From Chitinophaga barathri (GTDB lineage Bacteria > Bacteroidota > Bacteroidia > Chitinophagales > Chitinophagaceae), in assembly GCF_003807585.1 (NCBI RefSeq), contig NZ_RMBX01000006.1, positions 124,001 to 188,000 on the forward strand: a stretch of DNA of 64,000 bases, in the 5' to 3' direction. This document shows positions 8,666 through 19,288 of this stretch, piece by piece (the stretch's first letter is position 1; each line of letters starts with the position of its first letter). The translations under genes were made by a program, and so were the position numbers. The notes under the pieces are model-generated. The model made no database searches. It was given only the letters and a program-made list of their open reading frames with translations, and had not been told where the DNA came from.

Positions 8666-9167
8666 ACAAGTGCTTTAACAATGTGTCCAGTTTAACGGTA
8701 CCTTCGTACCCTGCCTGGAATTTGTGTTTTTTGTTGTAGGTATAGCAGCCGGGGAAATTTTTCAGGTCGTAATAAGCCAGTATCTGGCGTGTGGGTTCGG
8801 CTGCCATGATGATATTCGGGTATTTCCCGATGTGATATTCATCGTACCAGGTCTTCATCCGGTCCAGCCTGAAGGGCGTTACCATGAGGAGCGTGGTTTT
8901 GCCGAACTTATCGATGTTCTTCAGGATGTCCTGCGTCATGTGAGCACAATGATCACATTCCACGCTGAACACGAATACGAGAACAGGTTTATTTTTGGGA
9001 AGATCGTTCTTGGTAAAGCTCTGGCCGCTGTAAAGCAACATTGGCAAGGGTGAAATGATGGAATATTGCTTAAAAGGCGGGATATTTGCCGGATCGTTCG
9101 TATTGGATTGGGCTTTGAGCAATGCAGGAAGGAGTAAAAACAAGCAGAGCCATCTTCTCATATTCAT
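8664..9167 (-). CDS. Periplasmic thioredoxin-fold protein with CDHC motif
   Basis: The 167-residue protein has a signal peptide ending near LLKAQS (residue 19-20) and one thioredoxin-like domain. The motif CDHC in VFVFSVECDHCAHM (about residues 70-83) is the CxxC redox site, and a later NFPGCYTY supplies the expected cis-proline region. It resembles small TlpA/AhpC-TSA-like proteins exported in Bacteroidota. Partner and direction (oxidant or reductant) are not evident. It is divergent from efp; a TAGTTTTG -7 element on its coding strand sits at 9212-9219. A second ATG two codons in is an alternative start. Confidence 0.75.
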   Translation of the reverse strand: MNMRRWLCLFLLLPALLKAQSNTNDPANIPPFKQYSIISPLPMLLYSGQSFTKNDLPKNKPVLVFVFSVECDHCAHMTQDILKNIDKFGKTTLLMVTPFRLDRMKTWYDEYHIGKYPNIIMAAEPTRQILAYYDLKNFPGCYTYNKKHKFQAGYEGTVKLDTLLKHL

Positions 9168-9251
9168 ATTTTTTAATTAATAAAGTGATATACAGATCGT
9201 GTATGTTGCACCAAAACTATACCGCTTTTGTGGGAATTCCGGTAAGTTTTG

Positions 9252-9281
9252 TTTGTTCATATGCGAAAATTTTTACTTTTG
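9252..9281 (+). promoter_or_regulatory. Promoter of the efp-accB-accC cluster
   Basis: TTTG (9252-9255) and TACTTTTG (9274-9281) are separated by 18 bases. The predicted start of transcription is near 9288, giving a leader of about 36 bases. Confidence 0.6.
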
Positions 9282-9323
9282 CAATCCTAATGTAAATTTT
9301 TAACTTTAAATCAGTGACCTTTT

Positions 9324-9890
9324 ATGGCTACCACCGCAGATATCAGAACAGGATTAATCATTAAGCTGGATAACAGCTTGTATTCTGTTGTAGAGTTTGG
9401 TCAGAACAAAACCGCCCGTGCAGCTGCAAAAGTATGGGCAAAATTGAAGGGCGTTGACAATAGCCGTTCCATCGAGCATACCTGGAACTCAGGCGATACC
9501 ATTTACCCGGTGCGCGTAGAGAAAAAACCATTTCAGTTCCTTTATAAGGACGATAGCGGATATAACTTCATGGACAAAGAGACCTTTGAGCAGATCATTG
9601 TAGCGGAAACGCTGGTGGATGCACCGCAATTCCTGAAAGACGGCGATGAAGTGGCTATTTCCATCAATACAGAAACTGAACTGCCGATGGGCGTTGAGCT
9701 GCCTGATAAAATTGTGCTGAAAGTAACTTATTCCGAGCCCGGTATGAAGGGCGATACAGCTACCCGCACCCTGAAACCTGCAACTGTAGAGGGCGGCGCT
9801 ACCGTGATGGTTCCCCTGTTCGTAAACGAGGGCGAACTGATCCGCGTAAACACCAAGACAGGTGAATATATCGAGAGAGTAAAAGAATAA
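9324..9890 (+). CDS. efp: Elongation factor P
   Basis: The 188-residue protein has the three-domain EF-P layout. EF-P binds between the P and E sites of the ribosome and relieves stalling at polyproline. The C-terminal domain has the family's conserved GDTATRTLKPATVEGGATV... core and ends in GEYIERVKE. The tip loop of domain I is odd: where E. coli has PGKG with the modified Lys34, this protein reads FGQNKTARAA (residues 25-34), so the PGKG is absent and by eye the position of Lys34 is Thr30, flanked by Lys29 and Arg32. It precedes accB-accC, a neighbourhood seen in many bacteria. Confidence 0.93.
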   Translation: MATTADIRTGLIIKLDNSLYSVVEFGQNKTARAAAKVWAKLKGVDNSRSIEHTWNSGDTIYPVRVEKKPFQFLYKDDSGYNFMDKETFEQIIVAETLVDAPQFLKDGDEVAISINTETELPMGVELPDKIVLKVTYSEPGMKGDTATRTLKPATVEGGATVMVPLFVNEGELIRVNTKTGEYIERVKE

Positions 9891-9953
9891 CCATATTACT
9901 TACATTTCTTTCATTAGCGAACCAGCAATTACTAAAAACCAAAAACTGTCTAC

Positions 9954-10433
9954 ATGGACTTTAAACAGATTCAGGAGCTGATTAAAATGATCAACAAATC
10001 AAACATCAGCGAACTGAGCATTGAACAGGACCAGTTTAAGATTACAATAAAGCAAAAGGAAAGCGAAGTACAGCAGATCGTAACAGTACCGGCGGTAACG
10101 GCGGTTCAACCCGTGGCAATGGCTCCCCAGCCCGCTGCCGCTCCTGCGCCTGCCGCCGCTGCTCCTGCTGCCGCTGCCGCGCCTGTAAATACCAACCTCG
10201 TCACTATCAAATCCCCCATGATCGGTACTTTCTACCGCAGCGCCGGCCCCGATAAAGCGGCATTTGTAAGCGTGGGCGACGATGTAGCACCTGGAAAAGT
10301 GGTTTGCATTATTGAAGCCATGAAACTGTTTAATGAAATCGAGAGCGAAGTAGGCGGAAAGATCGTGAAAGTGCTGGTGGACGACGCATCCCCCGTGGAA
10401 TACGATCAGCCCCTGTTCCTGGTAGAACCGTAA
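9954..10433 (+). CDS. accB: Biotin carboxyl carrier protein of acetyl-CoA carboxylase
   Basis: The 159-residue BCCP carries biotin between the carboxylase (AccC) and carboxyltransferase subunits in malonyl-CoA synthesis. An N-terminal acidic and basic region (1-45) is followed by an Ala/Pro-rich flexible linker (about 53-78) and the biotinyl domain, with the EAMKL motif placing the biotinylated lysine at residue 124. It starts 63 bases after efp. A hairpin with a T run separates it from accC, which would let the cell make more carrier than carboxylase. Confidence 0.95.
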   Translation: MDFKQIQELIKMINKSNISELSIEQDQFKITIKQKESEVQQIVTVPAVTAVQPVAMAPQPAAAPAPAAAAPAAAAAPVNTNLVTIKSPMIGTFYRSAGPDKAAFVSVGDDVAPGKVVCIIEAMKLFNEIESEVGGKIVKVLVDDASPVEYDQPLFLVEP

Positions 10434-10458
10434 CTCTTTAATAGCGGTGGAAGGTTGT

Positions 10459-10486
10459 AAGGTTGCTTGCAACCTTTTCCTTTTTT
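10459..10486 (+). terminator. Hairpin between accB and accC
   Basis: AAGGTTGC-TT-GCAACCTT is a perfect 8-bp stem followed by TTCCTTTTTT. It is placed 25 bases after accB and 25 bases before accC, so it probably acts as a partial terminator. Confidence 0.65.
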
Positions 10487-10510
10487 CGATTTTTAACCTA
10501 TAAGAAAAAC

Positions 10511-11848
10511 ATGTTCAAAAAGATACTCATCGCCAACCGTGGCGAGATTGCCCTGCGGATCATCCGTACCTGTAAAGAGATGGGGATCAAAACAGTGGCA
10601 GTGTATTCAACCGCTGATAAAGACAGCCTGCACGTCAGGTTTGCCGATGAAGCCGTGTGTATTGGAAAACCACAGAGCAGCGACTCTTACCTGAATATAC
10701 CGCACCTCATGGCCGCAGCCGAGATCACCAATGCCGACGCCATCCACCCGGGATACGGCTTTCTCGCTGAAAATGCCCGCTTCGCGGAGATCTGCGGCGA
10801 GCATGGTATCAAGTTCATCGGCCCCACCCCGGAAATGATCCGGAAAATGGGAGATAAGATGACGGCCAAAGAAACCATGATCGCCGCGGGCGTACCCGTT
10901 ATCCCGGGCTCCGAAGGCCTGCTGGAAAGCGTGGAACAGGCTAAGATCATTGCAAAAGAGATGGGCCTCCCCGTGATCATGAAAGCCACCGCCGGCGGCG
11001 GCGGTAAAGGCATGCGCGTGGTATGGGACGAAAGCGAGATCGAGAACGCATATACCATGGCCAAAACTGAAGCCAAAGCGGCTTTCAGCAACGATGGCAT
11101 CTACATGGAAAAATTCGTGGAAGAGCCCCGTCACATCGAGATACAGATTGCCGGCGACCAATATGGCAAAGTGTGCCACCTCAGCGAGCGTGACTGCTCC
11201 ATCCAGCGCCGTCACCAGAAACTGGTGGAAGAATCACCTTCTCCCTTTATGACGCCCGAACTGCGTGAGAAGATGGGCGAAGCTGCCATCAAGGCCGCCA
11301 GCGCCATCAACTACGAGAGCGTGGGCACCATCGAGTTCCTGGTGGACAAACACCGCAATTTTTACTTCATGGAAATGAACACCCGTATCCAGGTGGAGCA
11401 CGGCGTGACCGAAGAAGTGATCAACTTTGACCTGATCAAGGAACAGATCAAGATTGCTGCGGGCATTCCTATTTCCGGAAAAAATTACACCCCGCAGATG
11501 CACGCCATCGAGTGCCGCATCAACGCGGAGGACCCATATAACGACTTCCGTCCTTCCCCGGGTAAGATCACGGTGCTGCATACACCGGGCGGCCACGGCG
11601 TAAGGGTGGATTCGCACATCTATGCCGGTTACGTGATCCCTCCTTATTACGATTCCATGGTTTCCAAAGTGATCGCCGTAGCGCAGACGCGTGAAGAAGC
11701 CATCAACACCATGGAAAGAGCACTGAGCGAGTTCGTGATCGAAGGCGTGAAAACAACTATTCCGTTCCACCAGCAGCTGATGCAGGACGAGAACTTCAGG
11801 AAGGGAAACTTCACCACCAAATTCACCGAAGGTTTTAAACTGCAGTAA
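10511..11848 (+). CDS. accC: Biotin carboxylase subunit of acetyl-CoA carboxylase
   Basis: The 445-residue ATP-grasp enzyme carboxylates the biotin on AccB with bicarbonate and ATP. N-terminal [17 protein letters not shown] is typical, the glycine-rich ATP loop AGGGGKGMR is at residues 161-169, and the catalytic [16 protein letters not shown] segment (about 285-300) has the conserved Glu, Asn and Arg. The ATG at 10511 is chosen because an in-frame earlier start at 10463 would fall inside the intercistronic hairpin. Usual family sequences have QVEHPVTE; here Gly replaces the Pro. Confidence 0.95.
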   Translation: MFKKILIANRGEIALRIIRTCKEMGIKTVAVYSTADKDSLHVRFADEAVCIGKPQSSDSYLNIPHLMAAAEITNADAIHPGYGFLAENARFAEICGEHGIKFIGPTPEMIRKMGDKMTAKETMIAAGVPVIPGSEGLLESVEQAKIIAKEMGLPVIMKATAGGGGKGMRVVWDESEIENAYTMAKTEAKAAFSNDGIYMEKFVEEPRHIEIQIAGDQYGKVCHLSERDCSIQRRHQKLVEESPSPFMTPELREKMGEAAIKAASAINYESVGTIEFLVDKHRNFYFMEMNTRIQVEHGVTEEVINFDLIKEQIKIAAGIPISGKNYTPQMHAIECRINAEDPYNDFRPSPGKITVLHTPGGHGVRVDSHIYAGYVIPPYYDSMVSKVIAVAQTREEAINTMERALSEFVIEGVKTTIPFHQQLMQDENFRKGNFTTKFTEGFKLQ

Positions 11849-11866
11849 CAGCAGTTTTCCCGATAC

Positions 11867-11903
11867 TAAAAAAGGCTTCTGCGTTTGCAGGAGCCTTTTT
11901 TGT
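11867..11903 (+). terminator. Terminator after accC
   Basis: AAAAAAGGCTTCTGC pairs with GCAGGAGCCTTTTTT (one wobble) around a GTTT loop and ends in a T run 20-50 bases after the accC stop. Confidence 0.85.
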
Positions 11904-11996
11904 CGGATGTCACCCATTGCGGGCCGGTATGCGCCGTTACAGCGCGGGTTGCTGGATGAAAATGCCCGGTAACAGCCGGCACGTTCTGTACATAAC

Positions 11997-12025
11997 AAAA
12001 AACAGGCCACCCGGGGGCAGCCTGT
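11997..12025 (-). terminator. Terminator of the Spy-like gene
   Basis: ACAGGC / GCCTGT closes a GC-rich loop, and on the minus strand TTTTTT follows directly. It lies about 100 bases after the stop of the gene at 12126. The rest of 11904-12125 holds a GCCGCC...GGCGGC hairpin at about 12090-12112 and nothing else I recognise. Confidence 0.6.
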
Positions 12026-12125
12026 AATTTTAAACCTTAAAACCTTTTCAAAATAAAAATATCACGTATTGTATGCTGATGAAAAGCATGCCGCCTGAAC
12101 CATTGGGCGGCACCAGTTCAGTTCA

Positions 12126-12779
12126 TCAAAGATTCTCGGCGGCAGGCGCTTTTTTCTTCCTGTCTTTCATACCTTCTTTCATTCCTTTCATCCTTTCTTT
12201 CTCCCAGGTTTCATATTTGCCATAATTCTCGTCTCCCAGGGCTGTTTTGATCTTCTGCTGCCTTTCGTCCTTCAGGGCCTTCATTTTGGTCTTTTTTTCA
12301 TCTTTATCAAGACCCCTGAGTGCCATCCCCTTGGCCATATATTCCTTGTTGATGGCTTTCAGTTCTTCGACCTGGCTGTCTGTAAAGCCCAGTTCTTTCG
12401 CGGGCACTTCGCGGGGACTTTTACCTTTTTTGCCGGATCTGTGTTTGTAACGATCGGCTTTGGCCATCATCTGCTCGCGGTTCTGCTGCCATTTGGCATA
12501 TTGTTCCGCATCCAGCACCTCTTTGATCTTACCGCTGCGCTCGGCTTGCAGGGCGTCCAGCTTTGTTTTCTGGTCCTCTTTGCTCAGGCTTTTATTTTTC
12601 CTGATGTCCTGCGTGCTTTGCATGTAGGATTTATTGATATCCTGTAACGCCAGTGATTGTTTGTCGCTCAGTTTAAGGTCCGCATTGGGCCTCACTTTCA
12701 TCTTCGTTTTCACCGAATCCTGCGCGTAACCGGTATGTACGGCCAATGCCAGGAAAATCAACAATAAGGTTTGCTTCAT
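12126..12779 (-). CDS. Exported helical protein with duplicated Spy/CpxP-like module
   Basis: The 217-residue protein has a signal peptide (about 1-19, ending GYAQ) and a very basic, helical mature part. Two copies of one module are visible, about residues 37-104 and 132-197: each starts with LSDKQ or FTDSQ, continues with INKxYM, a K/D-rich turn, KTKxxAL, then a helix ending in YxKWxxxREQM or YGKYETWEKERM. The spacing and the helical hairpin design resemble the periplasmic Spy/CpxP group (LTxxQ-type repeats), proteins that act as chaperones or stress sensors. I infer a periplasmic chaperone-like role only from this resemblance. Confidence 0.6.
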   Translation of the reverse strand: MKQTLLLIFLALAVHTGYAQDSVKTKMKVRPNADLKLSDKQSLALQDINKSYMQSTQDIRKNKSLSKEDQKTKLDALQAERSGKIKEVLDAEQYAKWQQNREQMMAKADRYKHRSGKKGKSPREVPAKELGFTDSQVEELKAINKEYMAKGMALRGLDKDEKKTKMKALKDERQQKIKTALGDENYGKYETWEKERMKGMKEGMKDRKKKAPAAENL

Positions 12780-12832
12780 TTTAAACGATTTGCATAATAG
12801 ACTGTCCCGGAGGCCGAAAGTTTAATCAGGCT

Positions 12833-14338
12833 TTACAGGAGGTCTGTGATCGCTTTTACGGCTTCATCCGGCTGGCTGGGCCGGGGAGCCTGGTTAGTCA
12901 CGTATTTTCCTTCTTTGTCTATGATTATATACGTAGGCCAGCCCCCATACAGATACTTTTTTTCAAGAATACCCTGCTGTTCGCGCGGGAGGTTGTAGTG
13001 AACAACATTGTCACCCACCAGTTTATGCTGTTTGATGGCGCCTTTCCAGGCTTTTTCCACGGAGTTGTTGGCGAGATATACAAATACTACATCTTTCCCT
13101 TTCAGGCGTTGTTTGAGGGCGGGTACGTAATTCATCTGATCCCGGCAGGGTGCGCACCAGGTGCCCCAGATATCCATATAGATCACTTTTCCTTTGTACT
13201 GACCGGCGATGTGCGCCAGCATTTCTTCCGCCGTTGTGAATTCGGGCATGGAAGTTACCAGGCGGGTATCTTTAAGCATACTGTCATCCTGTGCAAGTTT
13301 CAGCAGCGCATTGTTTTTGGCCATTATTGCCGCACGGAGGAAAGGGTTCTTTACTTTGCCCTCAAATGTTTCGATAGCTGAGGGCTCCAGTGGCATGGAG
13401 GTTTCCAGTGTCCTGTTCACGTCCCAGGTGTACGTTATTTCCTTTTCCGCGGGGTTTGTTACCAACAGCTGGAAGACGGAATCCGTATTACGGCTTTTAA
13501 CGCCTGATGCCACGGTGTAGGCGTAAGATTTCAGATCCCGGAGCATAGTCATGTAATCGCCGCTGTAATAGCCGGCGGATTGCACAAGGGTTCTTATAGA
13601 ATCAAGCGTTTCCATGTAGTCGGGGCTGAAAGCATCTTTTTTCTGTTCCCGGAGATTATAGGAATACTGCGAAAGGCCGCTGGTCGCTTCGCAGCGGAGA
13701 TCTGCCGCCAGGTATTGTTTGGCCCGTGGCTCCATGGGATGGTTTTGGGCATATTCATCCAGGAAACGAAGGTCGTTTTTTAGTTTGAGCATCACACTGT
13801 CCCTGTAAACCAGGTCTGATGTAATGGTATTGCGCCATTCCGACTGTTCACGGCTCGTGCGCCTTGTGAGCTCACGTTTGAACAGCCTTACGCTGGTATG
13901 GAAGCCGGCGTTAGCGCCGTCAAAACGGGTTTTGGTTTTGCGGGAAAACCATTCTTCACGGCTTTTATCCGTGAAGTCCGCGGGTCTTTTGTAATCGTCC
14001 AGATCTGCGTACAGCCTTATGGTTTCACCCGGCAGGCCGATGGTCATTTCGGAAATGCGGCCCCAGTCGAGGTATAGTTCACCGGCAGTGGGAAAGGGAA
14101 CCGTGAGGCTGAACTTCCCGGAAGGGTCAATGGGAGTGGCGTATTTTTTCTGATAGGAGCTGGTCCAGTCAAAAACAGTCAATACGAACTCATCTTTAGG
14201 CTGATGGTTGTAATGATCGTACTGCCCGATGATGGTAAGGGAATCATTCTTTAATTCCAGCGGGGCCGGGGCTTTCTGCTGGGCGGAACATAACAGGGAA
14301 CCAAGGCAAACGGCTAGGGTACTGATGGATTTCAACAT
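12833..14338 (-). CDS. TlpA-type thiol:disulfide protein with N-terminal DUF4369-like domain
   Basis: The protein has 501 residues if started at the ATG at 14338, where a signal peptide follows (MLKSISTLAVCLGSLLCSAQQ). The N-terminal part (about 25-130) looks like the beta-rich DUF4369 domain common in Bacteroidota. A helical middle follows, and the C-terminal 130 residues form a TlpA/ResA-like thioredoxin domain with CAPC at 395-398 and the cis-proline motif GGWPT at about 466-470. This combination is very frequent in Bacteroidota periplasm, with a presumed reductant role, but substrates are rarely known. An in-frame extension to 14452 runs through the glutamine-synthetase terminator and is unlikely to be translated. 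Confidence 0.85.
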   Translation of the reverse strand: MLKSISTLAVCLGSLLCSAQQKAPAPLELKNDSLTIIGQYDHYNHQPKDEFVLTVFDWTSSYQKKYATPIDPSGKFSLTVPFPTAGELYLDWGRISEMTIGLPGETIRLYADLDDYKRPADFTDKSREEWFSRKTKTRFDGANAGFHTSVRLFKRELTRRTSREQSEWRNTITSDLVYRDSVMLKLKNDLRFLDEYAQNHPMEPRAKQYLAADLRCEATSGLSQYSYNLREQKKDAFSPDYMETLDSIRTLVQSAGYYSGDYMTMLRDLKSYAYTVASGVKSRNTDSVFQLLVTNPAEKEITYTWDVNRTLETSMPLEPSAIETFEGKVKNPFLRAAIMAKNNALLKLAQDDSMLKDTRLVTSMPEFTTAEEMLAHIAGQYKGKVIYMDIWGTWCAPCRDQMNYVPALKQRLKGKDVVFVYLANNSVEKAWKGAIKQHKLVGDNVVHYNLPREQQGILEKKYLYGGWPTYIIIDKEGKYVTNQAPRPSQPDEAVKAITDLL

Positions 14339-14404
14339 ATAAAGAGTTTTAATGAGCACAATATACGAATATTTCGTAAATAGGAAATATTTCGTAGGGT
14401 AATT

Positions 14405-14434
14405 TAAAAAGAACCCCCGGTGAATACCGGGGGC
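14405..14434 (-). terminator. Terminator of glutamine synthetase
   Basis: Perfect 8-bp stem CCCCCGGT / ACCGGGGG with loop GAAT. On the minus strand it is followed by TTCTTTTT. It lies 30 bases after the stop. Confidence 0.85.
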
Positions 14435-14463
14435 CATCATACACCAAAACAATCTTACGGTTT

Positions 14464-16659
<2,196 letters not shown>

Positions 16660-16721
16660 GATGTGAAAAATTTTAGTACAAAAGAACGCCTCTTTGGGTT
16701 AAAATGCAAGTTGTTTTCCAC

Positions 16722-16790
16722 TTTTTGATCAAAAAATTGCATTTCTCGTCTAAAAACGCTATATTTTTAATTTTTGGCCAAATATTTGGC
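16722..16790. promoter_or_regulatory. Two 14-bp palindromes in the glnN-purL divergent region
   Basis: TTTTTGATCAAAAA (16722-16735) and GCCAAATATTTGGC (16777-16790) are both perfect palindromes, 55 bases apart from start to start. They lie closer to glnN than to the purL promoter and could be operators. Confidence 0.35.
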
Positions 16791-16857
16791 ATCTCGCTCC
16801 CCTGAAACTGATATATTAAAAATAATATAATGCATATAACCGTATAAACTCTCTTTG

Positions 16858-16888
16858 TTGTCAATTGCCGGAAATCTATGTAGTTTTG
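16858..16888 (+). promoter_or_regulatory. purL promoter
   Basis: TTG (16858-16860), 20 bases, TAGTTTTG (16881-16888): a full match to the Bacteroidota -33/-7 consensus. Predicted leader is about 20-25 bases. Confidence 0.75.
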
Positions 16889-16916
16889 CATCTTCTTTTT
16901 AAATCTTCATCAATTC

Positions 16917-19136
16917 ATGCAAACCACAGTAGAAACCGCCGAACAGTTAGGACTTACAGCAGACGAATTTGAACGCATAAAATCCATCCTGGGCCGCACT
17001 CCGAATTTCACAGAACTGAGCATGTACTCCGTTATGTGGAGCGAGCATTGCAGCTATAAAAACTCTATCGTGTGGCTGAAAAGCCTCCCCCGTGAAGGCG
17101 GCAGGCTGCTGGTGAAAGCCGGTGAGGAAAACGCCGGCCTCGTGGATATTGGTGATGGATGGGCCTGTGTATTTAAGATCGAGTCCCACAACCACCCCTC
17201 CGCACTGGAGCCCTTCCAGGGAGCGGCCACAGGGGTAGGCGGCATCCACCGCGACATCTTTACCATGGGCGCACGCCCCATCGCAGCCCTCAACTCCCTG
17301 CGTTTTGGTAATGTCAACGACAAAAAAAATCAGCATCTCCTGAAAGGTGTGGTAGACGGCATCGGCCATTATGGCAACTGCTTTGGCGTACCCACCGTGG
17401 GCGGTGAAGTATATTTTGAAGACTGCTACGGCACCAACCCCCTTGTGAACGCCATGAGCGTGGGCGTGCTGAAAGTAGGCACCATGGTGTCCGCCACCTC
17501 TTACGGTCCGGGCAACCCCGTATTTATCGTAGGCTCCGCTACCGGCAAAGACGGTATCGGCGGCGCTTCCTTCGCTTCCGCTGATATTACCGAGGAAAGC
17601 GCGAAAGATCTCCCGGCTGTTCAGGTAGGCGATCCCTTCCAGGAAAAGAAACTCCTCGAAGCCTGCCTGGAAGTGGTGAAAACCGGTGCCCTGGTAGGCA
17701 TGCAGGATATGGGCGCTGCCGGTATCACCTGCTCCACCGCCGAAATGAGCGCAAAAGGCGAACACGGCATGAATATCCACCTGGATAAAGTGCCCACCCG
17801 CCAGCAGAACATGAAAGGCTGGGAAATGCTGCTTTCCGAAAGCCAGGAGCGTATGCTCATCGTGATCCACAAAGGCCGTGAAAAAGAAGTGCTGGACATC
17901 TTCGACAAATGGGACCTCCACTGCGTACAGATCGGTGACGTGACCAAAGAGCCCGTCCTGCGTTTCTATATGAACGGCGCGCTGGAAGCGGAAGTGCCCG
18001 CGGAGAGCCTCGTGCTGGGTGGCGGCGCTCCCCAGTATCACCGCGCTTACGTAGAACCGAAATATTTCGAAAAGATCAAACAATACGATATCCACAACAT
18101 CCCGGATATCACCAAACCTAAAACAGTAGCGGAAAAGATCGCGCAGCTGCCGAACATCGCTTCGAAACGCTGGGTATATACCCAGTACGACAGCATGGTA
18201 GGCACTGCAAACGCGAGCACCAACGCCCCCAGCGACGCGTCTATCGTAGTCGTAAAAGGAACCCGCAAAGCGCTGGCCGTAACCACGGACTGCAACAGCC
18301 GCTACGTTCACGCGGATCCCCATACCGGCGGGCAGATCGCGGTAGCCGAAGCAGCACGCAACATCGTGTGCAGCGGCGGCGAACCGGTGGCGATCACCAA
18401 CTGCCTGAACTTCGGTAACCCCTACGACCCGGAAGTATATTACCAGTTCGTACACGCTGTACAAGGCATGGGTGAAGCCTGCCGTAAGTTCAACACCCCG
18501 GTGACCGGCGGTAACGTAAGCTTCTACAACCAGAGCCCCGACGGCCCGGTATATCCTACCCCCACCATCGGTATGCTCGGTGTGCTGGACAGCATGGACC
18601 AGCGCATGACCCTCGATTTCAAACAGGCCGGTGACCTCATTTACCTGGTTGGCCGCAGCTACAATGATATCAGCAGCTCAGAATACCTCCACAAGCTGAT
18701 CGGCGTGGAATTCAGCCCCGCCCCCCATTTTAACCTGGAAGAAGAGCTGCAGCTGCAGCAGGCTGTCGCCAAACTGATCAGCGCGGGACTTATCCAGTCC
18801 GCGCACGACGTAAGCGAAGGCGGCCTGTTCACCACCCTGCTGGAAAGCTCCATGGTACGTGGCCTTGGTTTCGACGTGGCTACGAACAAACAGTTCCGTA
18901 AAGATGCTTACCTGTTCGGCGAATCACAAAGCCGCGTGGTAGTGAGCGTGAGCCCGGTGGACAAAGAGAAGTTTGAAGCCCTGCTGCACGGCCTGGTGGA
19001 TGCTTCCGACCATTCCGTTCGGTATGAGAAGATCGGTACCGTGAAAGGGGAGAACATGGTAGTGGATGGCGAAGACTGGGGCGCTGTTTCCGGGTGGAAA
19101 GTGAAATATGATACCGCGCTGGAGAATCACCTTTAA
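16917..19136 (+). CDS. purL: Phosphoribosylformylglycinamidine synthase subunit PurL
   Basis: The 739-residue enzyme converts FGAR to FGAM with ATP and glutamine-derived ammonia in purine synthesis. Its length is that of the small PurL, which works with separate PurS and PurQ (not in this window), unlike the 1200-1300-residue fused form. The two duplicated halves of the AIR-synthase fold are visible. [11 protein letters not shown] (about 40-50) is the typical N-terminal signature, [27 protein letters not shown] (about 88-114) holds the active-site His and nucleotide contacts, and GGNVSFYNQ (about 530-538) is the matching motif of the second half. It is preceded by its own promoter and followed by a strong terminator, so it appears monocistronic. 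Confidence 0.95.
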   Translation: MQTTVETAEQLGLTADEFERIKSILGRTPNFTELSMYSVMWSEHCSYKNSIVWLKSLPREGGRLLVKAGEENAGLVDIGDGWACVFKIESHNHPSALEPFQGAATGVGGIHRDIFTMGARPIAALNSLRFGNVNDKKNQHLLKGVVDGIGHYGNCFGVPTVGGEVYFEDCYGTNPLVNAMSVGVLKVGTMVSATSYGPGNPVFIVGSATGKDGIGGASFASADITEESAKDLPAVQVGDPFQEKKLLEACLEVVKTGALVGMQDMGAAGITCSTAEMSAKGEHGMNIHLDKVPTRQQNMKGWEMLLSESQERMLIVIHKGREKEVLDIFDKWDLHCVQIGDVTKEPVLRFYMNGALEAEVPAESLVLGGGAPQYHRAYVEPKYFEKIKQYDIHNIPDITKPKTVAEKIAQLPNIASKRWVYTQYDSMVGTANASTNAPSDASIVVVKGTRKALAVTTDCNSRYVHADPHTGGQIAVAEAARNIVCSGGEPVAITNCLNFGNPYDPEVYYQFVHAVQGMGEACRKFNTPVTGGNVSFYNQSPDGPVYPTPTIGMLGVLDSMDQRMTLDFKQAGDLIYLVGRSYNDISSSEYLHKLIGVEFSPAPHFNLEEELQLQQAVAKLISAGLIQSAHDVSEGGLFTTLLESSMVRGLGFDVATNKQFRKDAYLFGESQSRVVVSVSPVDKEKFEALLHGLVDASDHSVRYEKIGTVKGENMVVDGEDWGAVSGWKVKYDTALENHL

Positions 19137-19156
19137 TCATCAGCACAATGCATAAA

Positions 19157-19188
19157 GAAAAAGACCACCTTACCGGGTGGTCTTTTTT
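19157..19188 (+). terminator. Terminator after purL
   Basis: AAGACCACC and GGTGGTCTT (9 bp) with a six-base loop, followed by TTTTT. It is 25 bases after the stop. Confidence 0.85.
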
Positions 19189-19214
19189 ATTGATATTATA
19201 TTAACCAATATCGT

Positions 19215-19269
19215 AGTCGAACGATGGTCGAACGATTGTCGAAGGATAGTCGAACGAGAGTCGAAGGAG
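19215..19269. repeat. Five tandem 11-bp repeats
   Basis: Five consecutive 11-mers fit the consensus (a/g/t)GTCGAA(c/g)GA(t/g): AGTCGAACGAT, GGTCGAACGAT, TGTCGAAGGAT, AGTCGAACGAG, AGTCGAAGGAG. The array fills the space between the purL terminator and the stop of the PepSY gene. Two other intergenic arrays in this window share the 11-bp period with unrelated sequence (36060-36136 and 47110-47164). Confidence 0.85.
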
Positions 19270-19288
19270 AAGGTTGGTTAAAATCCTA

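Noticed and set aside
11234..12010. 258-codon open frame antisense to accC
   Set aside because: It mirrors a highly conserved gene, has His/Arg-rich antisense composition, and runs through the accC terminator.
16673..16891. 72-codon minus-strand frame in the glnN-purL gap
   Set aside because: It covers the purL promoter and both palindromes; no similarity to a known protein.
19215..19269. CRISPR array
   Set aside because: Units are 11 bp without spacers, and no cas gene is in the window.
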